From the IMG/VR virus record IMGVR_UViG_3300025327_000105, positions 1 to 34,741 of that record: a stretch of 34,741 bases of DNA; one strand, written 5' to 3'. The position numbers and the translations under genes are program-made. This stretch comes from a virus. How positions within the stretch are numbered: the first letter of the stretch is position 1; each line of letters starts with the position of its first letter. The notes under the pieces were generated by a model, which was not told the origin of the DNA, did not search any database, and saw only the letters and a list, made by a program, of their open reading frames with translations. Shown piece by piece: positions 30,588 to 34,741 of this stretch.

Positions 30588-30642
30588 GCGCGGCCTCCTC
30601 ACTACCAGCATTGTCCCCCTGCGCCACGTTCTCTTCACTCAT
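30451..30642 (-). CDS. Overlapping 63-residue reading frame, doubtful
   Basis: The ATG at 30642 overlaps the stop of the 122-aa exported gene (ATGA), so ribosomes would reach it. It begins MSEENVAQGDNAGSEEAAHE, an acidic, plausible N-terminus, but beyond residue ~25 the frame lies across the better-looking helical gene at 30366-30587 and looks shadow-like (ending RQLHRANF). Either a true small overlapping gene or the start of one gene split by a frameshift. Confidence 0.3.
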   Translation of the reverse strand: MSEENVAQGDNAGSEEAAHEHKGWGTGRQDNAEAHRMGRPDCALDRERGAVASAARQLHRANF

Positions 30643-31007
30643 TCTGGCAGCCGTTCGGGGTCCAAGTGCGAATCTGGCGGAGCGTATCCGCGGGCGACAT
30701 ACAGAGCGTCGTACTGCCTCGCTTTTGTAACGGCCTCCGGCTCCGTCTTTCTCGTGTTAACCCATAGCTGGTTGCGCGTATCGCCGATACTCACGACGTC
30801 CGATGCTTTATCCTGCCTATAGGTGAACCCCACAACTGTTCCATCTACACGAATCTCGACCTGATGCCACTCACCATCCGCAAACATGCGCGCTGCTGTA
30901 GTTGGCTTAGGCGCGTCATCCGCTGGTGCACCGGACGGCAGCAACGCCACCATGGGCAACGCGAATAGACGCCCCAATAACGACCTGCGCCCTACCTTCT
31001 CCCCCAT
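30639..31007 (-). CDS. Exported protein with twin-arginine-like signal, first gene of the late arm
   Basis: 122 residues from the ATG at 31007; GAGG lies nine bases upstream, and the promoter at 31037-31065 would start RNA shortly before. The start MGEKVGRRSLLGRLFALPMV has a GRRSLL twin-arginine motif, a hydrophobic run and a possible cleavage near GAPADD. The mature part has a beta-rich domain (FADGEWHQVEIRVDGTVVGF, TYRQDKASDVVSIGDTRNQL) and a basic helix (KARQYDALYVARGYAPPD). As the first gene it would be made soonest and exported; a superinfection or envelope role is a guess. Confidence 0.55.
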   Translation of the reverse strand: MGEKVGRRSLLGRLFALPMVALLPSGAPADDAPKPTTAARMFADGEWHQVEIRVDGTVVGFTYRQDKASDVVSIGDTRNQLWVNTRKTEPEAVTKARQYDALYVARGYAPPDSHLDPERLPE

Positions 31008-31036
31008 GTTCTGATCCCTCCTCACTCAACGACTGC

Positions 31037-31065
31037 ATCGTATCCCCGCCCCCCGCCCGTGTCAA
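31037..31065 (-). promoter_or_regulatory. Near-consensus leftward promoter
   Basis: On the minus strand, TTGACA (31065-31060), exactly 17 bases, then TACGAT (31042-31037). A T-run lies just upstream of the -35 (UP-like). The expected start near 31030 leaves a ~20-base leader to the ATG at 31007. It drives the leftward arm. Confidence 0.8.
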
Positions 31066-31257
31066 GCAAAAAATGTACCACCATGCGACATGCGTGCGGA
31101 CGGCAGGATTTTTTGTGCGCCGAGGCCGAGCAGGTCCCCGTCTCGCCCTACTCATTGACCCCCAGGACAATCGAGGGTGGGGGCATTGCGGGCGTGGGTG
31201 CGGTCAACGGTGGTAGGGCCTGGCGCGCCGGGGAGCGGGAGGCGGGGGCGCTGGCGT

Positions 31258-31432
31258 GGTAGGTACTAGGTCGTAGTCCTACCGCCGCAATGGGACGCAC
31301 TAGGACAGTACTAGTGCGTCAATAGGACGGACTAGGCGATAGTCCTATGCGTACGGGGACAACAGCCGCCTGGCAGTACTAGTGGTCCTATCGCACTAGT
31401 AGGACGGTACGGTCCTATACCGTACTAGGACC
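31258..31432. repeat. Palindrome cluster: GTCCTA/TAGGAC sites and CTAG-rich inverted repeats
   Basis: Eight copies of GTCCTA or its complement TAGGAC start at 31276, 31301, 31323, 31342, 31385, 31400, 31412 and 31426, mostly in inverted pairs. Seven CTAG tetramers fall between 31266 and 31428. Clear inverted repeats: GGTAGG/CCTACC (31258-31283); GACGCACTAG/CTAGTGCGTC with a 7-base gap (31294-31320); ATAGGAC/GTCCTAT (31322-31348); GTCCTA/TAGGAC (31385-31405); GTACGGT/ACCGTAC (31407-31425) overlapping GGTCCTA/TAGGACC (31411-31432). Role unknown: initiator sites at an origin or a large operator. Confidence 0.85.
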
Positions 31433-31465
31433 ATGTACCTTATCTGAGTCAAGGGTACTCAATGA

Positions 31466-31485
31466 ACTGACGTCGGGCGGTCAGT
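31466..31485. repeat. Inverted repeat ACTGAC/GTCAGT
   Basis: Six-base arms with an eight-base spacer, between the palindrome cluster and the first rightward promoter. It differs in sequence from the GTCCTA sites and may be a separate operator; it could also be chance. Confidence 0.4.
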
Positions 31486-31559
31486 ACGTGGCATGGCGAA
31501 CAGCAGGCGAACGGCGCAGTCCTAGTACTCACAATCTGTCATACGGTGTACGATTTCAC

Positions 31560-31588
31560 TTGACAAGACATCGCCCGCGTGATACGGT
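31560..31588 (+). promoter_or_regulatory. Rightward early promoter 1
   Basis: TTGACA (31560-31565), 17 bases, then TACGGT (31583-31588) with TGA just before it (extended -10 TGATACGGT). The stretch TTGACAAGA...CAT..CGC...GCGT.TGATA is shared with promoter 2 at 32166, which argues for a real, phage-specific early promoter type. A GGAGG ribosome site and ATG follow at 31594-31609. Confidence 0.65.
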
Positions 31589-31606
31589 CATAATGGAGGT
31601 GCAGAA

Positions 31607-31758
31607 ATGACAACACAGATTGAACGCGATCCGTTTGCACGCGCATCGCTTGAGCGTGAGACTGTATCACGAACTGACAGGCCGTTTCACGACTAGGAAT
31701 GCCGTTGGATGACAAACCGTTCTGTTCTGTCGGATGCTTCCGTAGTTACTATGCGTGA
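31607..31758 (+). pseudogene. Remnant of a small zinc-finger protein gene (frameshifted)
   Basis: An ATG with TGGAGGTGCAGAA reads 29 residues, MTTQIERDPFARASLERETV then SRTDRPFHD and a TAG. The pattern RDPFAR..L.RE.V matches the start of a small zinc-finger family that I recall from phage and bacterial genomes, which continues with CxxCG and ends FCSxxCxxxYH. The matching end, PLDDKPFCSVGCFRSYYA, is present at 31702-31758 but in another frame, and the CxxCG middle is missing. So the gene looks decayed by shift plus deletion, or only the 29-aa peptide is used. The family match is from memory. Confidence 0.45.
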
Positions 31759-31769
31759 AACCATTATGC

Positions 31770-32078
31770 CTATTGGCTTTCATCGCTTGTCAAAACATGT
31801 ACAGGGCCATGAGGTCTCATATGACGCCGCATGCCTTGGGGCCAGCCCACATCGGGCGGCAAGTGTCTGGCCACGCCGGGAGGTAGGTTATGCAGCACGA
31901 AGCCATAACCGTACCGGGCGCGGCATGCGCTACTCGCGCAACGGATGGTCCACTTGTAGTATTGGAGCTGGGAAGTGTTTGGGTGTCCGCATCTTGGACA
32001 CGACCAGCGCAGTACGCCTACGGCTACGGCGCGGAAGGGATAGCGGTCGGGAACGGCACAGGGAACCGGGTCGCTCAT
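31770..32078 (-). CDS. Zinc-ribbon protein, antisense in the early arm
   Basis: 102 residues from the ATG at 32078. Cys27-Pro-Arg-Cys30-Gly and Cys47-x4-Cys52 (WSCPRCGH and IRCASSACRARYGYG) form a zinc ribbon. After it, VLHNLPPGVARHLPPDVGWP resembles the end of small phage ribbon proteins I recall (...PPGxRxxPPSD). No ribosome site is visible; instead an extended -10 lies six bases before the ATG, so the mRNA would be leaderless. Opposite orientation to its neighbours and its own promoter suggest independent control. Confidence 0.6.
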   Translation of the reverse strand: MSDPVPCAVPDRYPFRAVAVGVLRWSCPRCGHPNTSQLQYYKWTIRCASSACRARYGYGFVLHNLPPGVARHLPPDVGWPQGMRRHMRPHGPVHVLTSDESQ

Positions 32079-32084
32079 GGGCAG

Positions 32085-32093
32085 ATCATAGCA
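32085..32093 (-). promoter_or_regulatory. Extended -10 promoter for a leaderless transcript
   Basis: On the minus strand, TGCTATGAT ends six bases before the ATG at 32078, so transcription should start at or next to the A of the ATG. No good -35 is seen, which is usual for extended -10 promoters. It lies back to back with rightward promoter 2. Confidence 0.5.
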
Positions 32094-32151
32094 CAAAATC
32101 CCACGTCGGGCGGTGGTATCAAATTCGGCACGGGCTAGGGCGCAGTCCTAT

Positions 32152-32195
32152 TTGTCAAATGGGACTTGACAAGAGCATGTCGCGTCTGATAGCGT
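32152..32195 (+). promoter_or_regulatory. Rightward early promoter 2 with inverted repeat over the -35
   Basis: TTGACA (32166-32171), 18 bases, TAGCGT (32190-32195) with TGA before it (extended -10). A perfect seven-base inverted repeat, TTGTCAA-ATGGGAC-TTGACAA (32152-32172), covers the -35 box and could be a repressor site. A lone GTCCTA (32145-32150), of the kind found in the palindrome cluster, sits immediately upstream in the same GCGCAGTCCTA context as the copy at 31519. Confidence 0.6.
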
Positions 32196-32226
32196 GTTGT
32201 GTGTAAGGGAAAGGCAGGCGAGTGCG

Positions 32227-32307
32227 ATGACCTTAATTGAATTTGGCCGTTCGTTGTTCTTGGGAGTGCTGCTGGCGCTCTTGTGGGTTACTTGGCTGAT
32301 GGTTTGA
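32227..32307 (+). CDS. 26-residue single-span membrane microprotein
   Basis: MTLIEFGRSLFLGVLLALLW followed by VTWLMV and TGA. Almost the whole peptide is one hydrophobic helix after a short start. GGCGAG lies before the ATG as a weak ribosome site, and it is the first frame behind promoter 2. Tiny early membrane peptides in phages often alter host envelope or block other phages; that role is only a possibility. Confidence 0.45.
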   Translation: MTLIEFGRSLFLGVLLALLWVTWLMV

Positions 32308-32343
32308 CGCGCCTACGCGCGTGGAATGGGGGAGGGGGAAACG

Positions 32344-32646
32344 ATGGACCGGATTACTAAGACGACATTGCGACATATGACTGCACAACTGAACAAGCGG
32401 TTAGGGCGGCCGGAGGTGGCCTGGATCAACGGAAATGCTCAAGTCGGCCACCTAATGCTTGAGGAGTGGTCGCCAGGCGATGGGTTCACACGGTATAAAC
32501 TCGCAGAGGTTTCAGGCCTGGGTGGTGGCGTATGTGAGCCGCTAGGCAGTCTTGGGCATACAACCCAGGAAATGTATGCCCAACTGCGGGCGCTGCATGG
32601 AGCGCTGGATTCTGGATTGCTGTTCTCTCGCAAAGACAATCTCTAA
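32344..32646 (+). CDS. Small early phage protein, MxRITKxxL-type family
   Basis: 100 residues from the ATG at 32344, preceded by GGGGGAGGGGGAAACG. The start MDRITKTTLRHMTAQLNKRL followed by GRPEVAWINGNAQVGHLMLE resembles a widespread small phage family (M.RITK..L......LN...G.P......GH..L......GG...) that I recall from many early regions and whose function is unknown. The end is helical (TTQEMYAQLRALHGALDSGL). It lies in the early transcript. Confidence 0.65.
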   Translation: MDRITKTTLRHMTAQLNKRLGRPEVAWINGNAQVGHLMLEEWSPGDGFTRYKLAEVSGLGGGVCEPLGSLGHTTQEMYAQLRALHGALDSGLLFSRKDNL

Positions 32647-32657
32647 AGGAGGATACG

Positions 32658-33374
32658 ATGCTCAATAAGCACAATTTGGACGTAGCGAAGTTCGCAAGCA
32701 AAGAAGAATCGCGTTATACCATGAACGCGATCCTGGTCACTCCGCATGAGACGGTGGCGACGGATGGACACCGTTTGGTGCGCGTGAGTCTGCCGAAGCG
32801 CGAAGATTTCCCATCGCGCAATGGGTTTGAGGCATTGGAAACGTGGACGCCATTCTTGCTCCCTGTCAAGACGGCTCAGAACGTAGCTAAGGCAATCCCG
32901 CAACGGCAGACCATTCCAGCACTGGAAATGGTAGGCATTGGCAAGCCGCAAGGCGAGGATGAGACGACGTGTGAGCTGGTGGTGACTGATTTGGAAGAAT
33001 GGCGAACGTTTGCGGTGCGCAAGTTGACCGGGACGTTCCCTAAATGGTCCCAGGTTATTCCGCAAGGCGAGTTTGCGTTCGAGATCACCGTGGACGCGAG
33101 CTACCTGGCTGAGATGGCGGCGGCAGCGTCGAAGTTCACGGATGCTCCTACTTCATCACTGACCATTCGGTTCCGAGCGGACCACTGCGACAAGGCGATT
33201 CGCATGGATGCGCGGCGCAGCGATGGGCAGACCTGGGTAGGTGTGCTCATGCCAGTGCGTGACGCTGTGCCGCTGGCTGATTTGGACACTGTGCCAGCAC
33301 CGCAACCGGAGACAGTCCCGCAACCGGAGGCAGAATCGAAGGAGGCCCACAATGACGACTTGGCTGCTGAATAG
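32658..33374 (+). CDS. Phage sliding-clamp-like protein (DnaN-type domain)
   Basis: 238 residues, ATG with AAAGGAGGATACG. Residues ~19-46 (RYTMNAILVTPHETVATDGH, then RLVRVSLP) match the core strand motif of bacterial beta-clamp domains (...A.DGHRL....). A second domain (~95-200: ELVVTDLEEWRTFAVRKLTG, FEITVDASYLAEMAAAASKF, VGVLMPVRD) follows the same pattern. The C-terminal ~30 residues are Pro/Glu/Gln-rich repeats (PAPQPETVPQPEAESKEA). The chain is shorter than host DnaN (~370 aa), so it has two domains rather than three. It may tether a phage polymerase or regulate host replication. Confidence 0.65.
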   Translation: MLNKHNLDVAKFASKEESRYTMNAILVTPHETVATDGHRLVRVSLPKREDFPSRNGFEALETWTPFLLPVKTAQNVAKAIPQRQTIPALEMVGIGKPQGEDETTCELVVTDLEEWRTFAVRKLTGTFPKWSQVIPQGEFAFEITVDASYLAEMAAAASKFTDAPTSSLTIRFRADHCDKAIRMDARRSDGQTWVGVLMPVRDAVPLADLDTVPAPQPETVPQPEAESKEAHNDDLAAE

Positions 33375-33468
33375 CCTGCTGGCTGGGGTGCTGGCGGCTG
33401 CGTTCGCTTTGTACCTGAGCGCGGAGTTGGCGGAGTTGTTCGGACGCATTGCCGAGGGGCTGCGATGA
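33352..33468 (+). CDS. 38-residue single-span membrane microprotein
   Basis: ATG with GAAGGAGGCCCACA, overlapping the end of the clamp gene by 23 bases. Sequence MTTWLLNSLLAGVLAAAFAL then YLSAELAELFGRIAEGLR: one hydrophobic helix and a short amphipathic tail. The strong ribosome site and ATGA coupling to the next gene support expression. Function unknown; an envelope target is likely. Confidence 0.55.
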   Translation: MTTWLLNSLLAGVLAAAFALYLSAELAELFGRIAEGLR

Positions 33469-33758
33469 GCAGGCCAATGACTGCCGATTGGGGCAAGCTA
33501 CACTTAGGTTCCAGACAGGAGCTTTGCCATGCGGCTTGCCTCAAAATGAACATTGCGGAGCAGTCATGGGCTGAGATGGAACCGTGGCTCCAATGTCTTC
33601 TAGCAAGACACATGGAGCAGAGCAGCGGCGGGAAAGTAACTTTAGCCCACACCCATGTCCGCAAAGGTGGGAAGTGTTGGCGAGTGGATTTTGGGTTGCG
33701 GCGGGCAAGCGAGTTGCTGGGAGCGGAACAGGACCGAAAGGAGAAACCAAATGACTGA
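33465..33758 (+). CDS. Small early protein of unknown function
   Basis: 97 residues, ATGA overlap with the gene before. Contains several Cys/His (ELCHAACLKMNIAEQSWAEM, WLQCLLARHMEQSSGG) and a basic C-terminus (KCWRVDFGLRRASELLGAEQ). The Cys/His spread is not a clean zinc motif. It overlaps the next gene by eight bases. No family recognised. Confidence 0.5.
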   Translation: MSRPMTADWGKLHLGSRQELCHAACLKMNIAEQSWAEMEPWLQCLLARHMEQSSGGKVTLAHTHVRKGGKCWRVDFGLRRASELLGAEQDRKEKPND

Positions 33759-34128
33759 AATCAAGCTGAACATTACGGTTGAGGAGTTGGCTAGGTGGCT
33801 CTGCAATACGCACAATGTGGAGCCGCCTTTGCCCACTGTGCCTAAGTTCACAGGTATTTCACTGAATGAGGCCCGCCGCATCGCGGCTCGGATGCTGGCG
33901 GCTGAGGCGCTGTATGCCGCGCTAACAGACGTACCTAGTCCAGAAGATGAGGGGCGTTGCGACACCTGTAGCATTGAGCGCAGGCAAGACGGTTTCCACA
34001 AATGGCCTGCTCTTACCAGGGACAATTCCAAGGGATATCCACGCGTTTTCTTTCTGCACTCTGAATCTTGTTGGTACGGTAAGATTCAACAGGCCCTTGC
34101 GCTAGCCGACGGAAAGGAGGAGAAATGA
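33751..34128 (+). CDS. Small early protein with helical N-terminus, unknown function
   Basis: 125 residues from the ATG at 33751 with AAAGGAGAAACCAA; the upstream frame lacks a site. Starts MTEIKLNITVEELARWLCNT, a helical region, then SLNEARRIAARMLAAEALYA and a C-terminal half with GRCDTCSIERRQDGFHKWPA (CxxC) and SESCWYGKIQQALALADGKE. A single CxxC plus a later Cys could bind a metal. No recognised family; ATGA links it to the next gene. Confidence 0.5.
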   Translation: MTEIKLNITVEELARWLCNTHNVEPPLPTVPKFTGISLNEARRIAARMLAAEALYAALTDVPSPEDEGRCDTCSIERRQDGFHKWPALTRDNSKGYPRVFFLHSESCWYGKIQQALALADGKEEK

Positions 34129-34535
34129 GCGAACCCGATGAACGCCACGGCTCGGAGCACGGGGGCTATCCGCCGTGGTACGAGGACGAGGAGACAGTCG
34201 AACGGTACGGAGGCACAATGAGCGACACGAAACACACGCCGGGGCCGTGGCGAGTAGTGCAACGCGAAGGCGGGCAATTTTCAACTCCGTGCCCAGAGAT
34301 TCGGGCGGGTGATACTTCCATCGCCGACATTCGATGGAATGGGCATAACCGAGAGCACGGGCAAGCCAATGCACGCCTAATCGCCGCCGCCCCGGACCTG
34401 CTGGAAGCGGCTAAGGCGGTTTGTATGGGCGCGTCGTATGTAAGCGGATTCCCGAAATACATAATTGGAGTACAGCAACGATTTCTGGACAGGCTTCGCG
34501 CCGCCATCGCCAAGGTAGAAGGGCAAGTGAAATGA
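34125..34535 (+). CDS. Small early phage protein, HTPGPW...LIAAAPDLLEA family
   Basis: 136 residues from the ATG at 34125 (AAGGAGGAGAA). Residues ~32 onward, MSDTKHTPGPWRVVQREGGQ, then NARLIAAAPDLLEAAKAV, are the hallmark of a very common small phage and prophage family of unknown function. Before it lies an acidic 31-residue leader (MSEPDERHGSEHGGYPPWYE). A second good ribosome site (GGAGGCACA) stands before the internal ATG at 34218, so a shorter 105-aa form may also be made. Confidence 0.75.
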   Translation: MSEPDERHGSEHGGYPPWYEDEETVERYGGTMSDTKHTPGPWRVVQREGGQFSTPCPEIRAGDTSIADIRWNGHNREHGQANARLIAAAPDLLEAAKAVCMGASYVSGFPKYIIGVQQRFLDRLRAAIAKVEGQVK

Positions 34536-34741
34536 GTCTATACAAGCTGACCAACCAAGAGTTTGAGACGTACGGCGGCACCACCAAGTGGGGAGAGAAC
34601 GTAACCCACCACGCCGCCCCAGGTCCGCCTGTACTTTGCACCAACACCGTAATTCACATGTACGCCTCCCCGGAGGAAGCGGCATTGTTCAATTGCATTC
34701 ACGCACGAATTCCCAACCCCATCCTGTGGGAATGTTCTGAT
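34532..34741 (+). CDS. Small early phage protein, partial at the right edge
   Basis: The ATG overlaps the stop of the previous gene (ATGA); 70 codons are open to the window edge. MSLYKLTNQEFETYGGTTKW, GENVTHHAAPGPPVLCTNTV and IHMYASPEEAALFNCIHARI follow the pattern of a phage family I recall with MxLYKLTxxxxxTxGGxxWGExVTHxAxG (possibly DUF7666), of unknown function. The end is missing. Confidence 0.65.
   Translation, partial: MSLYKLTNQEFETYGGTTKWGENVTHHAAPGPPVLCTNTVIHMYASPEEAALFNCIHARIPNPILWECSD

Larger units (their letters stand above)
31066..31606 (+). other. Gene-free region between the two arms (candidate origin/regulatory region)
   Basis: No convincing gene lies here on either strand. 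From 31066 to 31257 I see mostly GC-rich sequence without obvious structure. From 31258 to 31432 there is a dense series of inverted repeats (listed separately). From 31433 to 31559 further short inverted repeats and one GTCCTA (31519) occur. The first rightward promoter then begins at 31560. Confidence 0.6.

Noticed and set aside
31141-31262. G-rich stretch (GGGTGGGGGC and similar) as a G-quadruplex or origin element
   Set aside because: Runs of G are present, but spacing is irregular and the region is simply GC-rich; no clear four-run motif with short loops stands out.
31258-31432. A CRISPR-like array in the palindrome cluster
   Set aside because: Repeat units are only about six to ten bases, occur in both orientations and are irregularly spaced; there are no constant repeats with equal-length spacers and no cas genes.
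31066-31606. tRNA genes or an attachment site in the inter-arm region
   Set aside because: No cloverleaf-type sequence or TTC-loop signature was seen, and no integrase gene is present in the window; the visible hairpins are short inverted repeats.
31709-32206. Plus-strand open frame (165 codons) across 31770-32078
   Set aside because: It reads as Arg/Ser/Gly-rich shadow sequence, while the opposite strand encodes a zinc ribbon with proper Cys spacing and its own extended -10.

Overview
The window is a fragment of the genome of a tailed double-stranded DNA bacteriophage (Caudoviricetes). It carries terminase, portal, scaffold, HK97-fold-type capsid, adaptor, fibre and lysis genes, densely packed and often joined by ATGA, TGATG or GTGA stop-start overlaps. 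No tape-measure, tail-tube or sheath gene is present. With an adaptor-like and a nozzle-like gene, this favours a short-tailed (podovirus-like) particle, although genes beyond the left edge are unseen. No integrase or clear lysogeny module is visible. The DNA looks GC-rich by eye. Strong Shine-Dalgarno sites and Sec and Tat signal peptides point to a Gram-negative-type bacterial host. The style of the signal peptides and of the lyase reminds me of Acidobacteriota, but that is only a guess.

The layout is bipartite. A leftward late arm runs from a near-consensus promoter (31037-31065) to base 1. In order of transcription it holds: small regulatory or exported proteins (31007-29167); a candidate small terminase (28541-29167); a large terminase split into ATPase and nuclease reading frames (27972-25923); a cluster of ribbon-helix-helix and zinc-ribbon proteins (25749-24685); the portal (24692-22812); small virion proteins; a large exported fibre (22050-19657); an exported 167-aa protein; an exported heparinase II/III-like polysaccharide lyase (19126-16358); a LuxR-type helix-turn-helix protein; a crowded lysis cassette (15991-13894) ending in an M15 endolysin; and a strong terminator (13586-13550). 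After the terminator come several small proteins, scaffold, major capsid protein, decoration-like protein, adaptor, a second exported fibre, three tandem LamG-like proteins, an RVTQ-repeat protein and a nozzle-like protein cut by the left edge.

The rightward early arm (31560 to the right edge) starts with two promoters of shared sequence. It encodes small proteins, a beta-clamp-like protein and several small families typical of phage early regions. A lone leaderless zinc-ribbon gene lies antisense in this arm. Between the arms (31066-31606) is a gene-free region. It holds eight copies of GTCCTA/TAGGAC arranged as inverted pairs, with seven CTAG tetranucleotides, within about 175 bp; this is a strong candidate replication origin or regulatory centre.

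The most unusual points are: (1) that palindrome cluster; (2) at least nine phage proteins with Sec or twin-arginine-like export signals, including both large fibres and the lyase; (3) a secreted multi-domain lyase translationally coupled to a LuxR-type regulator and placed, with the lysis cassette, inside the head-gene order; (4) a split large terminase whose junction needs a +1 shift at UGA-C; (5) a triplicated LamG-like protein and a seven-repeat RVTQ protein. All assignments come from reading the sequence; no database search was run.
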